Below are positions 22,756 through 36,570 of a DNA stretch of 64,000 nucleotides, one piece after another. The notes beneath the pieces are model-generated. The model worked only from the letters and a program-made list of their open reading frames with translations, did no database searches and was not told the origin of the DNA. The stretch lies in the NCBI RefSeq assembly GCF_949987515.2, contig NC_082701.1:38271755-38335754 (forward strand), written 5' to 3'. The stretch's first letter is position 1; each line of letters opens with the position of its first letter. Source of the stretch: Delphinus delphis (taxonomy: Eukaryota; Chordata; Mammalia; Artiodactyla; Delphinidae). The position numbers and the translations under genes were made by a program.

Positions 22756-25518
22756 TCACTGAGTACCTCCAGAGCCCTGTGGGCCTGCTGCGAAACTTGT
22801 AGTCCCATTTGTTGATCCCTCGGAGGTCGTCTGTGCGTGCCTAGAGACGGGCAACACACCGTACGTTCCTTGATGAGAGCTACGTTTCCAGAGACCTCGA
22901 CCGGCCTCAGGACAACATTGCTGCTGAGTCCGAAGTGCCCAGGAAGACTTTGTCATGGCCCTGGTGTGAGCTGCCATGTGATAACACTCTGTTTTGAATG
23001 CTTCGAGGCTGTTTTGAATGCTTCGAGGCCCTCGTACCTGGAGTCACTCTGCTCGAGGAGAAAGTCAGCATCTTGCCATGCGGTGTCGCTGACGCCACAC
23101 CCAGCAGAAACACATGCCTGGAAGTAAGGCCCTGATTTGCCGTGCAGAAGCGGAGGCGTGCAGCAGTTTCCATGAGCCGGTGGCCTGTGCTCTGCGTACC
23201 TTTAACGGCAGCACAGTTTTCTGGACACCTAGGAGGCTAGCGTGGGCACCCAGTTGCCGGCAGGAACACTGAGTACCCCCAGGCGCACCTGGGTCTGCTA
23301 AGCAACATCCAGTACCGTAGCCCTGTACAGCCCCTCTGTGCTTGCCGAGCGTAGGGAAACGCACTGCACTCTCTTTTGAGGCGTCTTAATTTCCTCAGCA
23401 CTCGCGCACGTTTACGAACTCCGTTCTGGCACGTCCCACATGGCGTAGAAGTCTTAGGCATTGCCTTAGTCTGAGCAGCACTCAGAGTAACCCTCGGCTT
23501 CGCATTCCATCCAGGACCTCCTGCTTGAAATCACCGTGCCTCCTAGAGGAAGTCGGCTTGCGTTCTGACTGCAGTTTAAGTCCTTTTCTTCCTGCGGCCC
23601 TGCAGGCTTTTGAATAGCCACAGGCCCAGAGGAGCAGCTACGGCGTTCCTTGGTTGAGGCAGTTCGCTTGATGCAGAACACTCTACTTCGAGAAGCTGAT
23701 TCAGGGAAAGACACACAGGGTAACCTGTGTCTCTTTGGACTTGTTAGAAACCACAGTGGGGTATGCTGAGTGTGCCCATGGAAACGGGGGCCTGCTGGAA
23801 CTAGCCTTGCTTTCCCATTTTGAAGGCTGCATTCATGCTGCCTTGAAGCTGCCTGACATCCCCTGCTCTTGACAGGCCTGTAAACCCTGTAAGAATGTTT
23901 CTGGGGAGAAAATGAATTTGCTATCTAAACCAGGTGCTTCTGCGCCTGCGGTGTGGTCACCCTGACAAGCTCTAGCGCTAAAATGAAACTCAACGTGTGA
24001 ACTTGCCTCCAGTTTAGGCCCTTAGTACCCATGTAGATACGGAGGCATGCAGCTCTTTCCATGAGTTCTTAGTCGCTTATATGCTTTATTATAAAGGAAG
24101 AAAACTTCTGAGCGCTCCTAGGCCTCTCGTGTATGCATCATTTCCCCTCCAAGTTCACTGAGTACCTCCAGAGCCCTGTGGGCCGGCTGCGAATCTTCCA
24201 GTCCCATTTGTTGATCCCTCGGAGGCCGTCTGTGCGTGCCTAGAGACGGGCAACACACTGTACGTTCCTTGAGGAGAGCTACATTTCCAGAGACCTCGAC
24301 CGGCCTCAGGACAACATTGCTGGTGAGTCCGAAGTGCCCAGGAAAACTTTGTCATGGCACTTGTGTGAGCTGCCCTGTGATAATACTCTGCTTTGACTGT
24401 TTCGAGGCCCTCGTACCTGCAGTCACTCTGCTCGAGGAGAAAGTCAGCATCTTGCCATGCGGTGTCGCTGACGGCACACCCAGCAGAAACACATGCCTGG
24501 AAGTGAGGTCCTGATTTGCCGTGCAGAAGCGGAGGCGTGCAGCAGTTTCCATGAGCCGGTGGCCTGTGCTCTGCGTACCTTTAACGTGGACACCTAGGAA
24601 GCTAGCGTGGGCACCCTGTTGCCGGCAGGAACACTGAGTAGCCCCAGGCGCACCTGGGTCTGCTAAGCAACATCCAGTCCCGTAGCCCTTTAGAGCCCCT
24701 CTGTGCATGCCGAGCGTAGGGAAACGCACTGCACTCACTTTTGGAGCGTCTTAATTTCCTCAGCACTCGCGCACGTTCACGAACACCGTTCTGGCACGTC
24801 CCACATGGCGTAGAAGTCTTAGGCGTTGCCCTAGTCTGAGCTGCACTCAGAGTAACCCTCGGCTTCGCATTCCATCCAGGACCTCCTGCCTGAAGTCACC
24901 ATGCCTCCTAGAGGAAGTCGGCTTGCGTTCTGACTGCAGTTTAAGTCCTGTTCTTCCTGTGGCACTGCAGGCTTTCGAATAGCCTAGGCCCAGAGGAGCA
25001 GCTACGGCGTTCCTTGGTTGAGGCAGTTCGCTTGATGCAGAACACCCTACTTCGAGAAGCTGATTCAGGGAAGGAAACACAGGGTAACCTGTGTCTCTTT
25101 GGACTTGTTAGAAACCACAGTGGGGTATGCTGAGTGTGCCCATGGAAACGGGGGCCTGCTGGAACTAGCCTTGCTTTCCCATTTTGAAGGCCGCATTCAT
25201 GCTGCGTTGAAGCTGCCTGATATTCCCTGCACTTGATAGTCCTGTAAACACTGTAAGAATGCTTCTGGGGAGAAAATGAATTTGCTGTCTAAACCAGGTG
25301 CTTCCGTGACTGCGGTGTGGTCAGCCTGACAAGCTCTAGCACTGAAAGGAAACTCAACGTGTGAACTTGCCTCCAGTTGAAGCCCTTAGTAGCCATGTAG
25401 ATACGGAGGCCTACAGCTCTTTCCATGAGTTCTTAGTCGCTTATATGCTTTATTTTAAAGGAAGTACACTTCTGAGGACTCCTAGTCCTCTCGGGTATGC
25501 ATCATTTCCCCTCCAAGT
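22756..25518 (+). repeat. A-B dimer 8 (T class, after hybrid)
   Basis: A is 22756-24154 and B is 24155-25518. It has 'acttgtag' and all T-class marks. B has g at 24260 ('cacactgtacg', the A-like base), shared only with the next two dimers, and t at 24608 ('gctagcgtggg'). This is the first B of a run of full dimers carrying that base. Confidence 0.97.
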
Positions 25519-28281
25519 TCACTGAGTACCTCCAGAGCCCTGTGGGCCTGCTGCGAAACTTGCAGTCCCATTTGTTGATCCCTCGGAGGTCGTCTGTGCG
25601 TGCCTAGAGACGGGCAACACACCGTACGTTCCTTGATGAGAGCTACGTTTCCAGAGACCTCGACCGGCCTCAGGACAACATTGCTGCTGAGTCCGAAGTG
25701 CCCAGGAAGACTTTGTCATGGCCCTGGTGTGAGCTGCCATGTGATAACACTCTGTTTTGAATGCTTCGAGGCTGTTTTGAATGCTTCGAGGCCCTCGTAC
25801 CTGGAGTCACTCTGCTCGAGGAGAAAGTCAGCATCTTGCCATGCGGTGTCGCTGACGCCACACCCAGCAGAAACACATGCCTGGAAGTAAGGCCCTGATT
25901 TGCCGTGCAGAAGCGGAGGCGTGCAGCAGTTTCCATGAGCCGGTGGCCTGTGCTCTGCGTACCTTTAACGGCAGCACAGTTTTCTGGACACCTAGGAGGC
26001 TAGCGTGGGCACCCAGTTGCCGGCAGGAACACTGAGTACCCCCAGGCGCACCTGGGTCTGCTAAGCAACATCCAGTACCGTAGCCCTGTACAGCCCCTCT
26101 GTGCTGGCCGAGCGTAGGGAAACGCACTGCACTCTCTTTTGAGGCGTCTTAATTTCCTCAGCACTCGCGCACGTTTACGAACTCCGTTCTGGCACGTCCC
26201 ACATGGCGTAGAAGTCTTAGGCATTGCCTTAGTCTGAGCAGCACTCAGAGTAACCCTCGGCTTCGCATTCCATCCAGGACCTCCTGCTTGAAATCACCGT
26301 GCCTCCTAGAGGAAGTCGGCTTGCGTTCTGACTGCAGTTTAAGTCCTTTTCTTCCTGCGGCCCTGCAGGCTTTTGAATAGCCACAGGCCCAGAGGAGCAG
26401 CTACGGCGTTCCTTGGTTGAGGCAGTTCGCTTGATGCAGAACACTCTACTTCGAGAAGCTGATTCAGGGAAAGACACACAGGGTAACCTGTGTCTCTTTG
26501 GACTTGTTAGAAACCACAGTGGGGTATGCTGAGTGTGCCCATGGAAACGGGGGCCTGCTGGAACTAGCCTTGCTTTCCCATTTTGAAGGCTGCATTCATG
26601 CTGCCTTGAAGCTGCCTGACATCCCCTGCTCTTGACAGGCCTGTAAACCCTGTAAGAATGTTTCTGGGGAGAAAATGAATTTGCTATCTAAACCAGGTGC
26701 TTCTGCGCCTGCGGTGTGGTCACCCTGACAAGCTCTAGCGCTAAAATGAAACTCAACGTGTGAACTTGCCTCCAGTTTAGGCCCTTAGTACCCATGTAGA
26801 TACGGAGGCATGCAGCTCTTTCCATGAGTTCTTAGTCGCTTATATGCTTTATTATAAAGGAAGAAAACTTCTGAGCGCTCCTAGGCCTCTCGTGTATGCA
26901 TCATTTCCCCTCCAAGTTCACTGAGTACCTCCAGAGCCCTGTGGGCCGGCTGCGAATCTTCCAGTCCCATTTGTTGATCCCTCGGAGGCCGTCTGTGCGT
27001 GCCTAGAGACGGGCAACACACTGTACGTTCCTTGAGGAGAGCTACATTTCCAGAGACCTCGACCGGCCTCAGGACAACATTGCTGGTGAGTCCGAAGTGC
27101 CCAGGAAAACTTTGTCATGGCACTTGTGTGAGCTGCCCTGTGATAATACTCTGCTTTGACTGTTTCGAGGCCCTCGTACCTGCAGTCACTCTGCTCGAGG
27201 AGAAAGTCAGCATCTTGCCATGCGGTGTCGCTGACGGCACACCCAGCAGAAACACATGCCTGGAAGTGAGGTCCTGATTTGCCGTGCAGAAGCGGAGGCG
27301 TGCAGCAGTTTCCATGAGCCGGTGGCCTGTGCTCTGCGTACCTTTAACGTGGACACCTAGGAAGCTAGCGTGGGCACCCTGTTGCCGGCAGGAACACTGA
27401 GTAGCCCCAGGCGCACCTGGGTCTGCTAAGCAACATCCAGTCCCGTAGCCCTTTAGAGCCCCTCTGTGCATGCCGAGCGTAGGGAAACGCACTGCACTCA
27501 CTTTTGGAGCGTCTTAATTTCCTCAGCACTCGCGCACGTTCACGAACACCGTTCTGGCACGTCCCACATGGCGTAGAAGTCTTAGGCGTTGCCCTAGTCT
27601 GAGCTGCACTCAGAGTAACCCTCGGCTTCGCATTCCATCCAGGACCTCCTGCCTGAAGTCACCATGCCTCCTAGAGGAAGTCGGCTTGCGTTCTGACTGC
27701 AGTTTAAGTCCTGTTCTTCCTGTGGCACTGCAGGCTTTCGAATAGCCTAGGCCCAGAGGAGCAGCTACGGCGTTCCTTGGTTGAGGCAGTTCGCTTGATG
27801 CAGAACACCCTACTTCGAGAAGCTGATTCAGGGAAGGAAACACAGGGTAACCTGTGTCTCTTTGGACTTGTTAGAAACCACAGTGGGGTATGCTGAGTGT
27901 GCCCATGGAAACGGGGGCCTGCTGGAACTAGCCTTGCTTTCCCATTTTGAAGGCCGCATTCATGCTGCGTTGAAGCTGCCTGATATTCCCTGCACTTGAT
28001 AGTCCTGTAAACACTGTAAGAATGCTTCTGGGGAGAAAATGAATTTGCTGTCTAAACCAGGTGCTTCCGTGACTGCGGTGTGGTCAGCCTGACAAGCTCT
28101 AGCACTGAAAGGAAACTCAACGTGTGAACTTGCCTCCAGTTGAAGCCCTTAGTAGCCATGTAGATACGGAGGCCTACAGCTCTTTCCATGAGTTCTTAGT
28201 CGCTTATATGCTTTATTTTAAAGGAAGTACACTTCTGAGGACTCCTAGTCCTCTCGGGTATGCATCATTTCCCCTCCAAGT
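25519..28281 (+). repeat. A-B dimer 9 (ttgcag class with T-class B)
   Basis: A is 25519-26917 and B is 26918-28281. It has 'acttgcag' at 25562, g at 26106 ('gctggccgag') and t in 'gcactctc'. Its B half is T class ('aaaatgaaac', 'gaggtcctg') and shares the 'ctgtacg' change with dimer 8, so B of dimers 8 and 9 look like a recent 2763-bp duplication. Confidence 0.97.
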
Positions 28282-31044
28282 TCACTGAGTACCTCCAGAG
28301 CCCTGTGGGCCTGCTGCGAAACTTGCAGTCCCATTTGTTGATCCCTCGGAGGTCGTCTGTGCGTGCCTAGAGACGGGCAACACACCGTACGTTCCTTGAT
28401 GAGAGCTACGTTTCCAGAGACCTCGACCGGCCTCAGGACAACATTGCTGCTGAGTCCGAAGTGCCCAGGAAGACTTTGTCATGGCCCTGGTGTGAGCTGC
28501 CATGTGATAACACTCTGTTTTGAATGCTTCGAGGCTGTTTTGAATGCTTCGAGGCCCTCGTACCTGGAGTCACTCTGCTCGAGGAGAAAGTCAGCATCTT
28601 GCCATGCGGTGTCGCTGACGCCACACCCAGCAGAAACACATGCCTGGAAGTAAGGCCCTGATTTGCCGTGCAGAAGCGGAGGCGTGCAGCAGTTTCCATG
28701 AGCCGGTGGCCTGTGCTCTGCGTACCTTTAACGGCAGCACAGTTTTCTGGACACCTAGGAGGCTAGCGTGGGCACCCAGTTGCCGGCAGGAACACTGAGT
28801 ACCCCCAGGCGCACCTGGGTCTGCTAAGCAACATCCAGTACCGTAGCCCTGTACAGCCCCTCTGTGCTGGCCGAGCGTAGGGAAACGCACTGCACTCTCT
28901 TTTGAGGCGTCTTAATTTCCTCAGCACTCGCGCACGTTTACGAACTCCGTTCTGGCACGTCCCACATGGCGTAGAAGTCTTAGGCATTGCCTTAGTCTGA
29001 GCAGCACTCAGAGTAACCCTCGGCTTCGCATTCCATCCAGGACCTCCTGCTTGAAATCACCGTGCCTCCTAGAGGAAGTCGGCTTGCGTTCTGACTGCAG
29101 TTTAAGTCCTTTTCTTCCTGCGGCCCTGCAGGCTTTTGAATAGCCACAGGCCCAGAGGAGCAGCTACGGCGTTCCTTGGTTGAGGCAGTTCGCTTGATGC
29201 AGAACACTCTACTTCGAGAAGCTGATTCAGGGAAAGACACACAGGGTAACCTGTGTCTCTTTGGACTTGTTAGAAACCACAGTGGGGTATGCTGAGTGTG
29301 CCCATGGAAACGGGGGCCTGCTGGAACTAGCCTTGCTTTCCCATTTTGAAGGCTGCATTCATGCTGCCTTGAAGCTGCCTGACATCCCCTGCTCTTGACA
29401 GGCCTGTAAACCCTGTAAGAATGTTTCTGGGGAGAAAATGAATTTGCTATCTAAACCAGGTGCTTCTGCGCCTGCGGTGTGGTCAGCCTGACAAGCTCTA
29501 GCGCTAAAAGGAAACTCAACGTGTGAACTTGCCTCCAGTTTAGGCCCTTAGTACCCATGTAGATACGGAGGCATGCAGCTCTTTCCATGAGTTCTTAGTC
29601 GCTTATATGCTTTATTATAAAGGAAGAAAACTTCTGAGCGCTCCTAGGCCTCTCGTGTATGCATCATTTCCCCTCCAAGTTCACTGAGTACCTCCAGAGC
29701 CCTGTGGGCCGGCTGCGAATCTTCCAGTCCCATTTGTTGATCCCTCGGAGGCCGTCTGTGCGTGCCTAGAGACGGGCAACACACTGTACGTTCCTTGAGG
29801 AGAGCTACATTTCCAGAGACCTCGACCGGCCTCAGGACAACATTGCTGGTGAGTCCGAAGTGCCCAGGAAAACTTTGTCATGGCACTTGTGTGAGCTGCC
29901 CTGTGATAATACTCTGCTTTGACTGTTTCGAGGCCCTCGTACCTGCAGTCACTCTGCTCGAGGAGAAAGTCAGCATCTTGCCATGCGGTGTCGCTGACGG
30001 CACACCCAGCAGAAACACATGCCTGGAAGTAAGGCCCTGATTTGCCGTGCAGAAGCGGAGGCGTGCAGCAGTTTCCATGAGCCGGTGGCCTGTGCTCTGC
30101 GTACCTTTAACGTGGACACCTAGGAAGCTAGCGTGGGCACCCTGTTGCCGGCAGGAACACTGAGTACCCCCAGGCGCACCTGGGTCTGCTAAGCAACATC
30201 CAGTCCCGTAGCCCTTTAGAGCCCCTCTGTGCATGCCGAGCGTAGGGAAACGCACTGCACTCACTTTTGGAGCGTCTTAATTTCCTCAGCACTCGCGCAC
30301 GTTCACGAACACCGTTCTGGCACGTCCCACATGGCGTAGAAGTCTTAGGCGTTGCCCTAGTCTGAGCTGCACTCAGAGTAACCCTCGGCTTCGCATTCCA
30401 TCCAGGACCTCCTGCCTGAAGTCACCATGCCTCCTAGAGGAAGTCGGCTTGCGTTCTGACTGCAGTTTAAGTCCTGTTCTTCCTGTGGCACTGCAGGCTT
30501 TCGAATAGCCTAGGCCCAGAGGAGCAGCTACGGCGTTCCTTGGTTGAGGCAGTTCGCTTGATGCAGAACACCCTACTTCGAGAAGCTGATTCAGGGAAGG
30601 AAACACAGGGTAACCTGTGTCTCTTTGGACTTGTTAGAAACCACAGTGGGGTATGCTGAGTGTGCCCATGGAAACGGGGGCCTGCTGGAACTAGCCTTGC
30701 TTTCCCATTTTGAAGGCCGCATTCATGCTGCGTTGAAGCTGCCTGATATTCCCTGCACTTGATAGTCCTGTAAACACTGTAAGAATGCTTCTGGGGAGAA
30801 AATGAATTTGCTGTCTAAACCAGGTGCTTCCGTGACTGCGGTGTGGTCAGCCTGACAAGCTCTAGCACTGAAAGGAAACTCAACGTGTGAACTTGCCTCC
30901 AGTTGAAGCCCTTAGTAGCCATGTAGATACGGAGGCCTACAGCTCTTTCCATGAGTTCTTAGTCGCTTATATGCTTTATTTTAAAGGAAGTACACTTCTG
31001 AGGACTCCTAGTCCTCTCGGGTATGCATCATTTCCCCTCCAAGT
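28282..31044 (+). repeat. A-B dimer 10 (ttgcag class)
   Basis: A is 28282-29680 and B is 29681-31044. A matches dimer 9 at all compared sites ('acttgcag', 'gctggccgag'). B has 'ctgtacg', but 'aaaagg', 'gtaagg' and 'gagtacccc' replace the T-class and normal B bases. The last two are A-type bases inside B and recur only in the dimer at 39334. Confidence 0.97.
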
Positions 31045-33807
31045 TCACTGAGTACCTCCAGAGCCCTGTGGGCCTGCTGCGAAACTTCCAGTCCCATTTG
31101 TTGATCCCTCGGAGGTCGTCTGTGCGTGCCTAGAGACGGGCAACACACCGTACGTTCCTTGATGAGAGCTACGTTTCCAGAGACCTCGACCGGCCTCAGG
31201 ACAACATTGCTGCTGAGTCTGAAGTGCCCAGGAAGACTTTGTCATGGCCCTGGTGTGAGCTGCCATGTGATAACACTCTGTTTTGAATGCTTCGAGGCTG
31301 TTTTGAATGCTTCGAGGCCCTCGTACCTGGAGTCACTCTGCTCGAGGAGAAAGTCAGCATCTTGCCATGCGGTGTCGCTGACGCCACACCCAGCAGAAAC
31401 ACATGCCTGGAAGTAAGGCCCTGATTTGCCGTGCAGAAGCGGAGGCGTGCAGCAGTTTCCATGAGCCGGTGGCCTGTGCTCTGCGTACCTTTAACGGCAG
31501 CACAGTTTTCTGGACACCTAGGAGGCTAGCGTGGGCACCCAGTTGCCGGCAGGAACACTGAGTACCCCCAGGCGCACCTGGGTCTGCTAAGCAACATCCA
31601 GTACCGTAGCCCTGTACAGCCCCTCTGTGCTTGCCGAGCGTAGGGAAACGCACTGCACCCTCTTTTGAGGCGTCTTAATTTCCTGAGCACTCGCGCACGT
31701 TTACGAACTCCGTTCTGGCACGTCCCACATGGCGTAGAAGTCTTAGGCATTGCCTTAGTCTGAGCAGCACTCAGAGTAACCCTCGGCTTCGCATTCCATC
31801 CAGGACCTCCTGCTTGAAATCACCGTGCCTCCTAGAGGAAGTCGGCTTGCGTTCTGACTGCAGTTTAAGTCCTTTTCTTCCTGCGGCCCTGCAGGCTTTT
31901 GAATAGCCTCAGGCCCAGAGGAGCAGCTACGGCGTTCCTTGGTTGAGGCAGTTCGCTTGATGCAGAACACTCTACTTCGAGAAGCTGATTCAGGGAAAGA
32001 CACACAGGGTAACCTGTGTCTCTTTGGACTTGTTAGAAACCACAGTGGGGTATGCTGAGTGTGCCCATGGAAACGGGGGCCTGCTGGAACTAGCCTTGCT
32101 TTCCCATTTTGAAGGCTGCATTCATGCTGCCTTGAAGCTGCCTGACATCCCCTGCTCTTGACAGGCCTGTAAACCCTGTAAGAATGTTTCTGGGGAGAAA
32201 ATGAATTTGCTATCTAAACCAGGTGCTTCTGCGCCTGCGGTGTGGTCAGCCTGACAAGCTCTAGCGCTAAAAGGAAACTCAACGTGTGAACTTGCCTCCA
32301 GTTTAGGCCCTTAGTACCCATGTAGATACGGAGGCATGCAGCTCTTTCCATGAGTTCTTAGTCGCTTATATGCTTTATTATAAAGGAAGAAAACTTCTGA
32401 GGACTCCTAGGCCTCTCGTGTATGCATCATTTCCCCTCCAAGTTCACTGAGTACCTCCAGAGCCCTGTGGGCTGGCTGCGAATCTTCCAGTCCCATTTGT
32501 TGATCCCTCGGAGGCCGTCTGTGCGTGCCTAGAGACGGGCAACACACTCTACGTTCCTTGAGGAGAGCTACATTTCCAGAGACCTCGACCGGCCTCAGGA
32601 CAACATTGCTGGTGAGTCCGAAGTGCCCAGGAAAACTTTGTCATGGCACTTGTGTGAGCTGCCCTGTGATAATACTCTGCTTTGACTGTTTCGAGGCCCT
32701 CGTACCTGCAGTCACTCTGCTCGAGGAGAAAGTCAGCATCTTGCCATGCGGTGTCGCTGACGGCACACCCAGCAGAAACACACGCCTGGAAGTGAGGCCC
32801 TGATTTGCCGTGCAGAAGCGGAGGCGTGCAGCAGTTTCCATGAGCCGGTGGCCTGTGCTCTGCGTACCTTTAACGTGGACACCTAGGAAGCTAGCGTGGG
32901 CACCCTGTTGCCGGCAGGAACACTGAGTAGCCCCAGGCGCACCTGGGTCTGCTAAGCAACATCCAGTCCCGTAGCCCTTTAGAGCCCCTCTGTGCATGCC
33001 GAGCGTAGGGAAACGCACTGCACTCACTTTTGGAGCGTCTTAATTTCCTCAGCACTCGCGCACGTTCACGAACACCGTTCTGGCACGTCCCACATGGCGT
33101 AGAAGTCTTAGGCGTTGCCCTAGTCTGAGCTGCACTCAGAGTAACCCTCGGCTTCGCATTCCATCCAGGACCTCCTGCCTGAAGTCACCATGCCTCCTAG
33201 AGGAAGTCGGCTTGCGTTCTGACTGCAGTTTAAGTCCTGTTCTTCCTGTGGCACTGCAGGCTTTCGAATAGCCTAGGCCCAGAGGAGCAGCTACGGCGTT
33301 CCTTGGTTGAGGCAGTTCGCTTGATGCAGAACACCCTACTTCGAGAAGCTGATTCAGGGAAGGAAACACAGGGTAACCTGTGTCTCTTTGGACTTGTTAG
33401 AAACCACAGTGGGGTATGCTGAGTGTGCCCATGGAAACGGGGGCCTGCTGGAACTAGCCTTGCTTTCCCATTTTGAAGGCCGCATTCATGCTGCGTTGAA
33501 GCTGCCTGATATTCCCTGCACTTGATAGTCCTGTAAACACTGTAAGAATGCTTCTGGGGAGAAAATGAATTTGCTGTCTAAACCAGGTGCTTCCGTGACT
33601 GCGGTGTGGTCAGCCTGACAAGCTCTAGCACTGAAAGGAAACTCAACGTGTGAACTTGCCTCCAGTTGAAGCCCTTAGTAGCCATGTAGATACGGAGGCC
33701 TACAGCTCTTTCCATGAGTTCTTAGTCGCTTATATGCTTTATTTTAAAGGAAGTACACTTCTGAGGACTCCTAGTCCTCTCGGGTATGCATCATTTCCCC
33801 TCCAAGT
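31045..33807 (+). repeat. A-B dimer 11 (E class)
   Basis: A is 31045-32443 and B is 32444-33807. It has the full E marker set: 'gagtctgaag', 'cctgagc', 'cctcagg', 'tcagcctg' and 'ggctggctg'. B has 'gctagcgtggg', unlike the E dimers at 647, 13083 and 42097. It is indistinguishable from the next dimer at every site compared. Confidence 0.97.
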
Positions 33808-36570
33808 TCACTGAGTACCTCCAGAGCCCTGTGGGCCTGCTGCGAAACTTCCAGTCCCATTTGTTGATCCCTCGGAGGTCGTCTGTGCGTGCCTAGAGAC
33901 GGGCAACACACCGTACGTTCCTTGATGAGAGCTACGTTTCCAGAGACCTCGACCGGCCTCAGGACAACATTGCTGCTGAGTCTGAAGTGCCCAGGAAGAC
34001 TTTGTCATGGCCCTGGTGTGAGCTGCCATGTGATAACACTCTGTTTTGAATGCTTCGAGGCTGTTTTGAATGCTTCGAGGCCCTCGTACCTGGAGTCACT
34101 CTGCTCGAGGAGAAAGTCAGCATCTTGCCATGCGGTGTCGCTGACGCCACACCCAGCAGAAACACATGCCTGGAAGTAAGGCCCTGATTTGCCGTGCAGA
34201 AGCGGAGGCGTGCAGCAGTTTCCATGAGCCGGTGGCCTGTGCTCTGCGTACCTTTAACGGCAGCACAGTTTTCTGGACACCTAGGAGGCTAGCGTGGGCA
34301 CCCAGTTGCCGGCAGGAACACTGAGTACCCCCAGGCGCACCTGGGTCTGCTAAGCAACATCCAGTACCGTAGCCCTGTACAGCCCCTCTGTGCTTGCCGA
34401 GCGTAGGGAAACGCACTGCACCCTCTTTTGAGGCGTCTTAATTTCCTGAGCACTCGCGCACGTTTACGAACTCCGTTCTGGCACGTCCCACATGGCGTAG
34501 AAGTCTTAGGCATTGCCTTAGTCTGAGCAGCACTCAGAGTAACCCTCGGCTTCGCATTCCATCCAGGACCTCCTGCTTGAAATCACCGTGCCTCCTAGAG
34601 GAAGTCGGCTTGCGTTCTGACTGCAGTTTAAGTCCTTTTCTTCCTGCGGCCCTGCAGGCTTTTGAATAGCCTCAGGCCCAGAGGAGCAGCTACGGCGTTC
34701 CTTGGTTGAGGCAGTTCGCTTGATGCAGAACACTCTACTTCGAGAAGCTGATTCAGGGAAAGACACACAGGGTAACCTGTGTCTCTTTGGACTTGTTAGA
34801 AACCACAGTGGGGTATGCTGAGTGTGCCCATGGAAACGGGGGCCTGCTGGAACTAGCCTTGCTTTCCCATTTTGAAGGCTGCATTCATGCTGCCTTGAAG
34901 CTGCCTGACATCCCCTGCTCTTGACAGGCCTGTAAACCCTGTAAGAATGTTTCTGGGGAGAAAATGAATTTGCTATCTAAACCAGGTGCTTCTGCGCCTG
35001 CGGTGTGGTCAGCCTGACAAGCTCTAGCGCTAAAAGGAAACTCAACGTGTGAACTTGCCTCCAGTTTAGGCCCTTAGTACCCATGTAGATACGGAGGCAT
35101 GCAGCTCTTTCCATGAGTTCTTAGTCGCTTATATGCTTTATTATAAAGGAAGAAAACTTCTGAGGACTCCTAGGCCTCTCGTGTATGCATCATTTCCCCT
35201 CCAAGTTCACTGAGTACCTCCAGAGCCCTGTGGGCTGGCTGCGAATCTTCCAGTCCCATTTGTTGATCCCTCGGAGGCCGTCTGTGCGTGCCTAGAGACG
35301 GGCAACACACTCTACGTTCCTTGAGGAGAGCTACATTTCCAGAGACCTCGACCGGCCTCAGGACAACATTGCTGGTGAGTCCGAAGTGCCCAGGAAAACT
35401 TTGTCATGGCACTTGTGTGAGCTGCCCTGTGATAATACTCTGCTTTGACTGTTTCGAGGCCCTCGTACCTGCAGTCACTCTGCTCGAGGAGAAAGTCAGC
35501 ATCTTGCCATGCGGTGTCGCTGACGGCACACCCAGCAGAAACACACGCCTGGAAGTGAGGCCCTGATTTGCCGTGCAGAAGCGGAGGCGTGCAGCAGTTT
35601 CCATGAGCCGGTGGCCTGTGCTCTGCGTACCTTTAACGTGGACACCTAGGAAGCTAGCGTGGGCACCCTGTTGCCGGCAGGAACACTGAGTAGCCCCAGG
35701 CGCACCTGGGTCTGCTAAGCAACATCCAGTCCCGTAGCCCTTTAGAGCCCCTCTGTGCATGCCGAGCGTAGGGAAACGCACTGCACTCACTTTTGGAGCG
35801 TCTTAATTTCCTCAGCACTCGCGCACGTTCACGAACACCGTTCTGGCACGTCCCACATGGCGTAGAAGTCTTAGGCGTTGCCCTAGTCTGAGCTGCACTC
35901 AGAGTAACCCTCGGCTTCGCATTCCATCCAGGACCTCCTGCCTGAAGTCACCATGCCTCCTAGAGGAAGTCGGCTTGCGTTCTGACTGCAGTTTAAGTCC
36001 TGTTCTTCCTGTGGCACTGCAGGCTTTCGAATAGCCTAGGCCCAGAGGAGCAGCTACGGCGTTCCTTGGTTGAGGCAGTTCGCTTGATGCAGAACACCCT
36101 ACTTCGAGAAGCTGATTCAGGGAAGGAAACACAGGGTAACCTGTGTCTCTTTGGACTTGTTAGAAACCACAGTGGGGTATGCTGAGTGTGCCCATGGAAA
36201 CGGGGGCCTGCTGGAACTAGCCTTGCTTTCCCATTTTGAAGGCCGCATTCATGCTGCGTTGAAGCTGCCTGATATTCCCTGCACTTGATAGTCCTGTAAA
36301 CACTGTAAGAATGCTTCTGGGGAGAAAATGAATTTGCTGTCTAAACCAGGTGCTTCCGTGACTGCGGTGTGGTCAGCCTGACAAGCTCTAGCACTGAAAG
36401 GAAACTCAACGTGTGAACTTGCCTCCAGTTGAAGCCCTTAGTAGCCATGTAGATACGGAGGCCTACAGCTCTTTCCATGAGTTCTTAGTCGCTTATATGC
36501 TTTATTTTAAAGGAAGTACACTTCTGAGGACTCCTAGTCCTCTCGGGTATGCATCATTTCCCCTCCAAGT
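33808..36570 (+). repeat. A-B dimer 12 (E class, duplicate of dimer 11)
   Basis: A is 33808-35206 and B is 35207-36570. It carries the same marker state as dimer 11 throughout, including 'cctagtcc' before A and 'gctagcgtggg' in B. This is the simplest case in the window of one dimer copied next to itself. Confidence 0.97.
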
